A DNA stretch of 7,369 nt from assembly GCA_022843505.1 (NCBI GenBank), contig JALHNN010000126.1:1-7369 (forward strand), in the 5' to 3' direction. This stretch comes from Sulfuritalea sp. (GTDB taxonomy: Bacteria; Pseudomonadota; Gammaproteobacteria; Burkholderiales; Rhodocyclaceae). The notes beneath the pieces are model-generated. The model was not told where the DNA came from, did not search any database, and was given only the letters and a program-made list of their open reading frames with translations. This document shows positions 1-5,865 of the stretch, piece after piece (the stretch's first letter is position 1; each line of letters opens with the position of its first letter). The position numbers and the translations under genes are program-made.

Positions 1-519
1 CAGGAAGATCCAGCCCAGGCGCGCCATCGCCGTGCCCGTGTCGGCGGCGAGCAGGGCCGGCAGCGCGGCGGCGACGACGACGCCGGCCAGGGCGAAGCCT
101 TCCCGCGAGGCGGTGACGCGCAGGCTCTGCTTCGGCGTGTCGCCGAGCTCGGCGCCCCAGGCGTGGTAGTTGATGGTGGCGAGGCTGAAGCCGAGGAAGG
201 TCAGCGCCAGGGTCGCCAGCAGCCAACCGGCACCGGCCGTGTCGGGCGGCGCCAGCAGGGCCGCGAGGCCCAGGCCCAGCGGTGGCAGGGCCAGCAGGAT
301 CAGGCGCCGGCGGTTGCCGACGCGGTCGCTCCAGAGGCCCAGCAGCGGATCGGCGACGGCGTCGGCGAAGCGTGCCGCGAGCAGCAGCAGGCCGACCAGG
401 GCCAGCGGCAGGCCGGCGCTTTCGGCGTAGAGGCGCGGCACATGGACGTAGAGCGGCAGCGCGGCGAAGGCCAGCGGAAAGCCGAGGGCGCCATAGGCGA
501 GGACCTGCCGCGTGATCAT
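1..519 (-). CDS. GPH/MFS-type transporter, N-terminal part (runs off left edge)
   Basis: The leftward reading frame from the ATG at 519-517 stays open to base 1, giving the first 173 residues; the C-terminal half lies outside. Hydrophobic stretches rich in Leu, Ala and Gly (about residues 7-25, 37-51, 73-91, 98-117, 143-157) alternate with short polar loops, as expected for an inner-membrane transporter of the major facilitator superfamily. The loop after helix 2 reads DAVADPLLGLWSDR (residues 53-66), matching the DxxxDPxxGxxxDR pattern of the glycoside-pentoside-hexuronide/melibiose-permease branch, where the two aspartates contribute to cation binding. The NYHAWGAEL motif (117-125) is also typical of that branch. 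The start lies 6 nt after the stop of the upstream chalcone-isomerase-like gene, so it is the last visible gene of the operon. The substrate cannot be told from sequence. Transporters of this kind recur next to DUF1365 and CFA-like genes, so a lipid-related or cofactor substrate is possible but is an inference. Confidence 0.82.
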   Translation of the reverse strand, partial: MITRQVLAYGALGFPLAFAALPLYVHVPRLYAESAGLPLALVGLLLLAARFADAVADPLLGLWSDRVGNRRRLILLALPPLGLGLAALLAPPDTAGAGWLLATLALTFLGFSLATINYHAWGAELGDTPKQSLRVTASREGFALAGVVVAAALPALLAADTGTAMARLGWIFL

Positions 520-525
520 GGCGCT

Positions 526-1035
526 TCAGCCTTCGCCGAGCAGGCGGGCGCGCAGCTCCGGCTCGCGGGTGCGCGGGTCGAGCCAGATGGCGAAGAAGGC
601 GCGCGCGAAGTCGACATCGTCGATGCGCCCGGTGAGCCTGCCCTGGTGGTAGAACTCGGCCCCGCGCTGCGGCAGGTGCAGGCCATGGATCACGTCGCCC
701 GTGCGCACATCGGGGAAGACGCGCTCCAGTTCGAGCTTCCAGCGCGCCAGGCGCGCATCGTCGGCAGCGCCCAGGCGCTGCATTTCCTCGATGCTGGCCT
801 GCACCAGGCGCGCCGAGGGGATGTCGCGCGCATAGCGCAGTTCCAGCGCGTAGGGCAGTCCCGTCTGCCAGCGCCCCTGCGGCGCCCAGAGGCTGGCCTG
901 GTAGAGGCGGAAGCCGAACCAGCGCATCTCGCCCTGGCCCTGCACGCGCCATTCCGACGGCAGCACCGCGCCGGCCCCGCCGGCCAGCAGCAGCAGGCCG
1001 AGGCCGGCGATGCCGCGGCGCAGGGCGGCGTTCAT
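526..1035 (-). CDS. exported chalcone isomerase-like protein (Chalcone_3 family)
   Basis: A 169-residue protein whose first 23 residues form a Sec signal peptide: positively charged start (RR at 6-7), a GLGLLLLAGG core, and cleavage plausible after AGA at about residue 23. The mature part resembles the bacterial chalcone-isomerase-like family. It shows GEMRWFGFRLYQASLWAP (35-52), the LELRYARDIPSARLV segment (64-78) and the C-terminal FFAIWLDPRTREPELRARLLG (about 147-167) typical of these periplasmic proteins. The start is the ATG at 1035-1033, whose ATGA overlaps the stop of the upstream methyltransferase gene by 4 nt. The longer in-frame extension upstream runs antiparallel-free through the methyltransferase gene in another frame and is Arg/Pro-rich noise. 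Plant chalcone isomerases cyclise flavonoids, while some members of the fold bind fatty acids. The bacterial exported members have no settled function. Sitting between a lipid-modifying enzyme and a transporter, it may bind a lipid product in the periplasm (inference). Confidence 0.85.
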   Translation of the reverse strand: MNAALRRGIAGLGLLLLAGGAGAVLPSEWRVQGQGEMRWFGFRLYQASLWAPQGRWQTGLPYALELRYARDIPSARLVQASIEEMQRLGAADDARLARWKLELERVFPDVRTGDVIHGLHLPQRGAEFYHQGRLTGRIDDVDFARAFFAIWLDPRTREPELRARLLGEG

Positions 1036-2267
1036 GCGCGCGGCTTTTCCAGCAGGAAGTGATACACGTCGGTAGCGCCGGCGCGGAAGCCGGCCTCGCA
1101 GTAGGCGAGGTAGAACTGCCACAGGCGGCGGAAGCGCGTATCGAAACCCTGGGCCTCGATCTCCGGCCAGGCGGCGTCGAAGCTGCGATGCCACTGCGCT
1201 AGCGTGCGCGCATAGTCGAGGCCGAAGGCGTGGCGCTCGAGCACCTGAAAGTCGGCGCCGGCGGCACGGCGCTCGAAGACCGCGGGCGAGGGCAGCATGC
1301 CGCCGGGGAAGATGTGGCGCTGGATGAAGTCGGTGCCGCGGCGGTAGGCGGCGAAGCGCTCGTTGGCGATGGTGATGGTCTGGATCGCGGCGCGCCCGCC
1401 GGGCTTCAGGCAGCTGTGCAGCTTTGCGAAATAGCCCGGCCAGTAGCGCTCGCCGACCGCCTCGAACATTTCGATGGAGACGACGTGGTCGTACTGGCCG
1501 CGCACGTCGCGGTAATCCGTCAGCGAGAATTCGGCCAGGTCGGCGTAGCCTTTTTGCTGTGCGCGGGCCTGCGACCATGCCAGTTGCGAGGGCGAGAGCG
1601 TGATGCCATGCACGCGGCAGCCGAACTCGGTGGCTGCGACTTCGGCCAGCCCGCCCCAGCCGCAGCCGACTTCGAGGATGCTGTCGCCCGGCTTCGGGTC
1701 GAGCCTCTCCAGCAGGCGGAAGTACTTGCGCAGCTGCGCCTGTTCCAGGCTCATTCCGGGCTGCTCGCCGAACAGCGCGGCCGAATAGCTCATGCTCGGG
1801 TCGAGCCAGAGCTTGTAGAAGTCGTTGCCGAGGTCGTAATGGGCGAGTATGTTGCGCTTCGATCCGGCGCGGGTGTTGGCGCGCAACAGGTGGCGCAGGC
1901 GATGGCCGAGCAGCGGCAGCCAGTGGCCGTGCACGGCGCGTGCCAGCTGTTCGCGGTTCTCGGCGAGCAGGGTCAGCAGCTCGGCCAGCTGCTCGCTGTG
2001 CCAGTCGCCATCGATCCAGCTTTCGCCGAAGCCGATGTCGCCTTCGCCCAGCACGCGGCGGAAAACGCGTTCGTCATTGACCTGCAGCGTCGCGCGCTCG
2101 GGACCATGACCCAGCATCATCTGGCTGTTGTCGGGCAGGATCAGGCGCAGGCTGCCGCCTTCGAGGCGATCCAGCAGCGAGAGGGCGGTGCGCGTGGCCG
2201 GCAAAAGGGGGCGCGCGGCGCGGCTGCCCAGGGGCAGGCGCAGGGTGGTGGTGGCAAGGCTGTTCAT
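1032..2267 (-). CDS. cyclopropane-fatty-acyl-phospholipid synthase family SAM methyltransferase
   Basis: A full-length (411 aa) member of the CFA synthase family, which transfers a methyl group from S-adenosylmethionine to the cis double bond of acyl chains already in membrane phospholipids. Family landmarks are all present: an N-terminal lipid-binding domain with GDIGFGESWIDGDW (76-89), NILAHYDLGNDFYKLWLD (139-156), SAM motif I LEVGCGWGG (198-206), the acidic post-motif IEMFEAVGE (265-273), FIQRHIFPGGMLPS (314-327) and YCEAGF near the C-terminus (389-394). An AGGAG ribosome-binding site at 2276-2280, 8 nt before the ATG, supports the start. The gene overlaps its upstream neighbour by 4 nt (ATGA) and the downstream gene by 4 nt. 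Cells often hold a housekeeping cfa elsewhere. The copy coupled to DUF1365 and an FAD oxidase is the type found in light or singlet-oxygen regulons, where a paralogue (Rhodobacter UfaM) makes methylated unsaturated acids rather than cyclopropanes. Which product is formed here cannot be read from sequence, so no gene symbol is given. Confidence 0.94.
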   Translation of the reverse strand: MNSLATTTLRLPLGSRAARPLLPATRTALSLLDRLEGGSLRLILPDNSQMMLGHGPERATLQVNDERVFRRVLGEGDIGFGESWIDGDWHSEQLAELLTLLAENREQLARAVHGHWLPLLGHRLRHLLRANTRAGSKRNILAHYDLGNDFYKLWLDPSMSYSAALFGEQPGMSLEQAQLRKYFRLLERLDPKPGDSILEVGCGWGGLAEVAATEFGCRVHGITLSPSQLAWSQARAQQKGYADLAEFSLTDYRDVRGQYDHVVSIEMFEAVGERYWPGYFAKLHSCLKPGGRAAIQTITIANERFAAYRRGTDFIQRHIFPGGMLPSPAVFERRAAGADFQVLERHAFGLDYARTLAQWHRSFDAAWPEIEAQGFDTRFRRLWQFYLAYCEAGFRAGATDVYHFLLEKPRA

Positions 2268-3034
2268 CGTGAAGTCTCCTGCAGGGGAGGTTGCGGGCGG
2301 GAATGGAATACGGCGCGCTTGGCGATCAGGCGCAGCGCCTGCCAGTGGATGCGCCAGACCACGGCGAAGGTGAGCAGGGGCTGGCGCAGCAGCGCCCGGA
2401 GCATGGATCCGGCATCGAGCGGCTGCGCCCGGCCTTCGAGCGCGGTGGCCAGCACGCGCTCGCCGTCCAGCCAGTAGTCGATTTCGACGCGGCGGGATTC
2501 GCCGGCGAGGTCGAAGCGGAACAGGTAGTCTCCGGCGACCGGGAAGAAGGGCGAGACGTGGAACAGTTTCCGCGCGCGCAGGCGGTCGGTGGCCAGGATC
2601 GGGCGCTGGTCGGCGTGGGCGACGAGGTAGTTGTGGCGGTCGCCGAAGGTGTTGTTGACCTCGGCCAGCACGGCGCGCAGGGCGCCGTCGCGGTCGTGGC
2701 AGTACCAGAAGCTGACGGGATTGAAGACAAAGCCGAACAGGCGCGGGAAGGCCTGCAGCACGATCTCGCCGTCGGCGGCGGTGATGCCCTGGTCGGCGAG
2801 CAGCCGCCGTATCCAGGGCTCGGGCGGCGAGCCGTCGCGCGCGCCGTGGTCGCGAAAGCGCAGGCTGGCCGGCCGCGCCCGCTCGACGCCGAACCAGGCA
2901 TTGTTGGCGGCATCGAGCGTCGACAAAGGCAGGGCGAGGAAGAACAGCGGGTACACGAAGGCGTGCGCGGCAGGGCTCTGCTTCGCGGCAAAGCGCGCGT
3001 GCATGACGCGGCCGGTGTACAGGGCGGGGATCAC
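2264..3034 (-). CDS. DUF1365 family protein
   Basis: A 256-residue protein of the DUF1365 family, with a GTG start at 3034-3032. The GTG reads into GTGA, overlapping the stop of the FAD oxidase by 4 nt, and the encoded IPALYTGRVMHARF is the conserved family N-terminus, which settles the start over the internal ATG at 3004. Family hallmarks: YPLFFLALPLSTL (28-40), PRLFGFVFNPVSFWYC (97-112), AEVNNTFGDRHNYL (124-137), KLFHVSPFFPVAGDY (156-170) and the tail segment VVWRIHWQALRL (225-236). There is no signal peptide; several aromatic and hydrophobic patches suggest peripheral membrane association (inference). The biochemical activity of the family is not firmly known to me. It is nearly always encoded beside a COG2907 oxidase and a CFA-like methyltransferase, as here, which implies a shared acyl-chain modification path. 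Rhodobacter work on furan fatty acids implicates proteins of this neighbourhood, but I cannot assign a step. Confidence 0.93.
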   Translation of the reverse strand: MIPALYTGRVMHARFAAKQSPAAHAFVYPLFFLALPLSTLDAANNAWFGVERARPASLRFRDHGARDGSPPEPWIRRLLADQGITAADGEIVLQAFPRLFGFVFNPVSFWYCHDRDGALRAVLAEVNNTFGDRHNYLVAHADQRPILATDRLRARKLFHVSPFFPVAGDYLFRFDLAGESRRVEIDYWLDGERVLATALEGRAQPLDAGSMLRALLRQPLLTFAVVWRIHWQALRLIAKRAVFHSRPQPPLQETSR

Positions 3035-4305
3035 GCCGCGCTCGCCAGTCCGTCGTTGCGGCGCCAGGGTGCCGGGCAGCCGAGGCGCTCGGCGACGGCC
3101 AAGGCCGAATTCAGGCCGTCTTCATGGAAGCCATAGCCGCCCCAGGCGCCGCAGAACCAGACGCGGTCGGCGCCCTGGATTGCGGCCAGGCTGGTCTGGG
3201 CCTCGATGGCCGCCTGGTCGAAGATCGGGTGGTCGTACTCGAAATCGCCGATCACCAGTTGCGGATCGGGCTCGACGTGCGGGTTCAGCGTGACCACCAC
3301 CGGCGTCGCCACCGGCAGCGGCTGCAGGTGGTTGATCAGGTAGGAGACGCTGACCGGCTGGCTGCCCGGCTCGCCGCGCCCGGCGAGGTAGTTCCATGCC
3401 GACCAGACGCGCTCGTCGCGCGGCAGCAGGCGGCGGTCGGTGTGCAGCACGGCGCGGTTGGGCTGGTAGCGGACGGCACCGATCACGCGCCGTTCGGCGG
3501 GCGTGGCGGCGATGCCGAGCAGGCGCAGGGCCTGGTCGCTGTGGCAGGCCAGCACCACCTCATCGAAACGCTCGCACTCGCCGCCGGGCAGGCCGAGCCA
3601 GACGCCGTCGGCATCGCGCAGCAACGAGCCCACGGGGGTGGCGAGGCGCACGTCGGGCAGCGTCGCCGCAATCCGTTCGACATACTGGCGGCCGCCGCCC
3701 CTGACCGTCAGCCACTGCGGACGGTCGACGATCTGCAGCAGGCCGTGGTTGCGGGCGAAGCGGACGAAGGTGGCCAGCGGGTAGTCGAGCATGGCCTGGG
3801 TCGGGCAGGACCAGATCGCCGCGGCCATCGGCAGCAGGTACCAGTCGCGGAACTCGGCGCTGTAGCGCTGGCGCTCGAGGTAGGCGCCGAGCGTCAGCTC
3901 GGGCAGGGCGCCGGCGGTCTCGCGGTTGAAGCGCAGCGTGTCCTGCAGCATGCGCCAGAAGCCGGGCCGCGCCAGGTTGCGCTTCTGCGCGAACAGCGTG
4001 GCCACGCTCGATCCGGCCCATTCCAGCTCCGGCTCGCGCAGGCTGACGGCGAAGGACATGTCGCTGGCGACGGTGTCGACATCGAGCTCGCGAAACAGCG
4101 CCGTGAGGTTCGGATAGGTGCGGTGGTTGAACACCAGGAAGCCGGTATCCACGGGGAAGCGCTCGCCCGCCACGTCGATATCGACGGTGTGGGTATGGCC
4201 GCCGAGGTAGTCGCCGGCCTCGAACAGCGTGACTTCATGGTTTTTGCGCAGCAGCCAGGCACTGGCGAGGCCGGAGATGCCGGCGCCGACGACGGCGATT
4301 TTCAT
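3031..4305 (-). CDS. FAD-dependent oxidase/amine-oxidase-like protein (COG2907 type)
   Basis: A 424-residue flavoprotein. The N-terminus KIAVVGAGISGLASAWLL carries the Rossmann dinucleotide motif GAGISG (7-12), followed by the ribose-binding acidic residue in LFEAGDYLGGHTHT (27-40, Glu29). The C-terminal FAD-contacting motif FCGAWGGYGFHEDGLNSA (384-401) is intact. The central part has LLPMAAAIWSCP (157-168) and SYLINHLQPL (321-330), typical of the predicted NAD/FAD-binding proteins of COG2907 rather than of true monoamine oxidases or phytoene desaturases. There is no signal peptide, so it acts in the cytosol or on the inner membrane face. It overlaps the small membrane protein gene upstream by 4 nt (ATGA) and DUF1365 downstream by 4 nt (GTGA), which indicates translational coupling. 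Based on the constant partnership with DUF1365 and a CFA-like methyltransferase, it probably oxidises or desaturates a membrane acyl chain. The substrate is not demonstrated by the sequence. Confidence 0.92.
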   Translation of the reverse strand: MKIAVVGAGISGLASAWLLRKNHEVTLFEAGDYLGGHTHTVDIDVAGERFPVDTGFLVFNHRTYPNLTALFRELDVDTVASDMSFAVSLREPELEWAGSSVATLFAQKRNLARPGFWRMLQDTLRFNRETAGALPELTLGAYLERQRYSAEFRDWYLLPMAAAIWSCPTQAMLDYPLATFVRFARNHGLLQIVDRPQWLTVRGGGRQYVERIAATLPDVRLATPVGSLLRDADGVWLGLPGGECERFDEVVLACHSDQALRLLGIAATPAERRVIGAVRYQPNRAVLHTDRRLLPRDERVWSAWNYLAGRGEPGSQPVSVSYLINHLQPLPVATPVVVTLNPHVEPDPQLVIGDFEYDHPIFDQAAIEAQTSLAAIQGADRVWFCGAWGGYGFHEDGLNSALAVAERLGCPAPWRRNDGLASAA

Positions 4306-4433
4306 CGCCGGCTCTCGCGCGGGTCGCGCCGCGACAACGGCACGGGGAGCGGGATGGGGCGGCGGCCCTGCACGCGTTCGGCAAGGCGCAGCAGCAGGAT
4401 GCCGAACGCGAGTCCAAGCAAAAGATCAAACAT
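4302..4433 (-). CDS. 43-residue single-helix membrane miniprotein
   Basis: A short frame that fits exactly between folE2 and the FAD oxidase. It starts at the ATG 4433-4431, overlaps the folE2 stop by 8 nt, and ends with a TGA (4304-4302) sharing ATGA with the oxidase start. A good ribosome-binding site (GAGGG at 4439-4443, 5 nt spacing) lies in the folE2 tail. The product begins MFDLLLGLAFGILLLRLAER, a single hydrophobic helix of about 14-17 residues, followed by a basic, Pro-rich tail (VQGRRPIPLPVPLSRRDPRE, then SRR). The charge distribution predicts an N-out/C-in inner-membrane peptide (inference). I do not recognise a family. The tight coupling on both sides and the RBS argue that it is translated. 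It might recruit the oxidase or its partners to the membrane, or it might only serve as a translational relay that keeps ribosomes moving from folE2 into the oxidase gene. Confidence 0.62.
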   Translation of the reverse strand: MFDLLLGLAFGILLLRLAERVQGRRPIPLPVPLSRRDPRESRR

Positions 4434-5226
4434 TTTTTCCCTCGATCAGCGCGTAGGCGGAATGGTTGTGGATGGATTCGAAGTTCTCCGAGGCCACCGA
4501 CCAGGTCCCGATGCGGGGCTCGTGCTGCAGGCGCAGGGCGATGTCGCGCACCAGGTCCTCGACGAACTTCGGGTTGTCGTAGGCGCGCTCGGTGACCCAT
4601 TTTTCGTCCGGGCGCTTCAGCAGGCCGAAGACTTCGCAGGAGGCTTCTTCCTCGGCGATGCGCACCAGTTCCTCGACGCTCATGTCGGCGCGCAACTGCA
4701 CGCGCAGGCTCAGGTGCGAGCGCTGGTTGTGCGCGCCGTAGTCGGAGATCTCCTTGGAACAGGGGCACAGGCTGGTCACCGGCACCGTCACCGCCAGCGC
4801 CATTTCCACCGAGCCGCCGGGCTCGGCCCAGACATCGATGCCGGCATCGATGTCGAGCAGGCTGGCGACACCGGAGATCGGCGCCGCCTTGCGGATAAAG
4901 TAAGGAAAGCGCAGTTCGATGCGGCCGGAGTTGGCCTGCAGGTGCAGCAGCATCTCGGCGAACATCTGGCGCAGGTCGCGCAGGCTCAGGGCGGAGCGCG
5001 GGCGTTCGAGCAGTTCGACGAAGCGTGACATGTGCGTGCCCTTGACCTCGGGGGCGAGGCCGACGCTCATGGTCAGCGTGGCGACAGTCGGGTGCGCCGC
5101 GCCGGCGGCATCGAGCAGGGTCAGCGGGTAGCGCAGGCCCTTGACGCCGACCTGCTGGATCGCCAGTTGGCGGTGGTCGGGGCTGGCCTGGATGTCGGGC
5201 AGGAAGATGCGTTCGGGGGCGTTCAT
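4426..5226 (-). CDS. folE2: GTP cyclohydrolase FolE2 (GTP cyclohydrolase IB)
   Basis: A 266-residue enzyme of the FolE2 family, which converts GTP to 7,8-dihydroneopterin triphosphate, the first step to folate and other pterins, in the cytosol. Diagnostic motifs are KGTHMSRFVELLER (62-75), SLCPCSKEISDYGAHNQRS (152-170, containing the family's catalytic/metal-binding cysteine), ASCEVFGLLKRPDEKWVTERAYDNPKF in outline (196-221) and SENFESIHNHSAYA (246-259). These separate it from the unrelated-in-sequence zinc enzyme FolE. The start is supported by AGGAG at 5233-5237, 6 nt before the ATG. It begins 21 nt after the peroxidase stop and its last 8 nt overlap the miniprotein gene. FolE2 can use metals other than zinc and in many bacteria is a zinc-starvation backup. 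I see no Zur-like palindrome here, and the location within a putative light/oxidative stress operon suggests a different role, for example supply of folate or pterin cofactor for a photolyase/cryptochrome or one-carbon units for SAM (inference). Confidence 0.96.
   Translation of the reverse strand: MNAPERIFLPDIQASPDHRQLAIQQVGVKGLRYPLTLLDAAGAAHPTVATLTMSVGLAPEVKGTHMSRFVELLERPRSALSLRDLRQMFAEMLLHLQANSGRIELRFPYFIRKAAPISGVASLLDIDAGIDVWAEPGGSVEMALAVTVPVTSLCPCSKEISDYGAHNQRSHLSLRVQLRADMSVEELVRIAEEEASCEVFGLLKRPDEKWVTERAYDNPKFVEDLVRDIALRLQHEPRIGTWSVASENFESIHNHSAYALIEGKNV
4439..4443 (-). promoter_or_regulatory. Shine-Dalgarno for the 43-aa miniprotein
   Basis: GAGGG on the minus strand, five A residues before the ATG at 4433. 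It lies inside the last codons of folE2 and is the main evidence that the 43-codon frame is actually translated. Confidence 0.55.
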
Positions 5227-5247
5227 GGGGCTCTCCTGGGGTGGGGG

Positions 5248-5802
5248 TTACTTTTCGGCCAGCAGGCGCTCGAGCTGCGCCAGCAGGGTCTTGTCGTCGG
5301 GGGCAGTGCGCGTGCCGTAGCTGGTGACGCGGTTGCCGCTGCGGTCGATCAGGTACTTGTGGAAATTCCACTGCGGCGCGGCCCCGGTCTTGGCGATCAG
5401 CTGCTTGTAGAAGGGGTGGGTCTTCGGCGCCGCGATCTCGGTCTTGGCCATCATCGGGAACTTGATGCCGTAGGTGCTGCGGCAGAAGTCGGCGATTTCC
5501 TTATCCGTGCCCGGTTCCTGTCCGCCGAAATCGTTGGACGGAAAGCCGACGACCACCAGACCGCGAGATTTGTATTTGTCGTAGACAGACTCAAGCGTCT
5601 CGTACTGACCGGTGTGACCGCAGAAACTCGCCGTGTTGACCACCAGCAGGACCTTGCCCTGGTACTGGCACAGCGACTGCGGAACGCCGTCCTGCAGGCG
5701 GGGAAAGCTGTGGTTGAGCAGCGTGGGGCAGCTTGAGGCGGCCGCCGGCAGCGTCAGGGCGAGGGTGGCGGCGGCGAGCAGCGTATGGAGAAAGCTTTTC
5801 AT
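5248..5802 (-). CDS. exported glutathione peroxidase family protein (Cys type)
   Basis: A 184-residue protein with a Sec signal peptide (MKSFLHTLLAAATLALTLPA, then AA; cleavage near residue 22-23), so it probably acts in the periplasm. The mature part is a complete glutathione peroxidase: NTASFCGHTGQYETLE (56-71) with peroxidatic Cys61 in place of selenocysteine, FPSNDFGGQEPG (87-98) with Gln95, and WNFHKYLIDRSG (145-156) with Trp145 and Asn146, completing the Cys-Gln-Trp-Asn tetrad. Cys107 in FCRSTYGIKFP sits where thioredoxin-dependent members have their resolving cysteine, so the reductant may be a thioredoxin-like protein rather than glutathione. I chose the ATG at 5802 over the in-frame one at 5835 because it gives a proper signal peptide, has AGGA at 5807-5810 and lies downstream of the promoter at 5834-5862. 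It is the first gene of the leftward operon. Periplasmic lipid-hydroperoxide removal would fit the membrane-lipid genes downstream (inference). The SSC at residue 23-25 is not a canonical lipobox. Confidence 0.94.
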   Translation of the reverse strand: MKSFLHTLLAAATLALTLPAAASSCPTLLNHSFPRLQDGVPQSLCQYQGKVLLVVNTASFCGHTGQYETLESVYDKYKSRGLVVVGFPSNDFGGQEPGTDKEIADFCRSTYGIKFPMMAKTEIAAPKTHPFYKQLIAKTGAAPQWNFHKYLIDRSGNRVTSYGTRTAPDDKTLLAQLERLLAEK

Positions 5803-5822
5803 AATGTCCTGGACAAACGAAT

Positions 5823-5851
5823 TTGTTTGAGGCAAGATAGCGGCAGATTTT
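5823..5851 (+). promoter_or_regulatory. candidate weak promoter of the regulator gene
   Basis: On the plus strand TTGTTT (5823-5828), a 17-nt spacer and GATTTT (5846-5851) form a poor but correctly spaced sigma70-like promoter. It would start near 5858, about 25 nt before the regulator ATG. It overlaps the strong leftward promoter almost completely, so the two would compete for polymerase and share operators. The match is weak and another start site is possible. Confidence 0.3.
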
Positions 5852-5862
5852 CAGCTTGTCAA
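5834..5862 (-). promoter_or_regulatory. sigma70-type promoter of the leftward operon
   Basis: On the minus strand TTGACA (5862-5857) is followed, after exactly 17 nt, by TATCTT (5839-5834). The -35 box is a perfect match and the -10 keeps the key T1, A2 and final T. Transcription would start near 5827, leaving a leader of about 25 nt before the peroxidase ATG at 5802. The -35 box lies inside the TTGTCAACAA palindrome, so a bound repressor would block polymerase. Confidence 0.72.
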
Positions 5863-5865
5863 CAA
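5856..5865. promoter_or_regulatory. TTGT-CA-ACAA palindrome over the -35 box
   Basis: A perfect inverted repeat with TTGT and ACAA arms, overlapping the -35 element of the leftward promoter. Its half-site TTGT recurs in the flanking 13-bp repeats and in TTTGTTTG at 5822-5829 (which forms CAAAC-N6-GTTTG with 5814-5818). Several TTGT/ACAA half-sites within about 80 bp suggest multimeric binding by a MerR/CarH-type regulator; this is inferred, not shown. Confidence 0.4.

Noticed and set aside
163..1062. Rightward 299-codon frame opposite the transporter and chalcone-isomerase-like genes
   Set aside because: Gln/Arg/Ala-rich antisense shadow in GC-rich DNA; the opposite strand encodes recognisable proteins.
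1036..1578. Upstream extension of the chalcone-isomerase-like frame to 1578
   Set aside because: The extension overlaps the conserved C-terminus of the methyltransferase in another frame and is Arg-rich; the ATG at 1035 gives a signal peptide and a 4-nt coupled overlap.
1230..3136. Two rightward frames (1230-2477 and 2291-3136) opposite the methyltransferase and DUF1365 genes
   Set aside because: Antisense to strongly motif-supported genes, low-complexity translations, no ribosome-binding support.
3124..5028. Long rightward open frame (634 codons) opposite folE2 and the FAD oxidase
   Set aside because: It is antisense to two genes with clear family motifs, has a Gln/Gly/Ala/Val/His-rich composition typical of the complement of GC-rich coding DNA, and shows no recognisable domain.
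5803..5835. Earlier in-frame ATG (5835) for the peroxidase
   Set aside because: It would place a polar stretch before the signal peptide and lies within the -10 region of the promoter; the ATG at 5802 has its own AGGA site.
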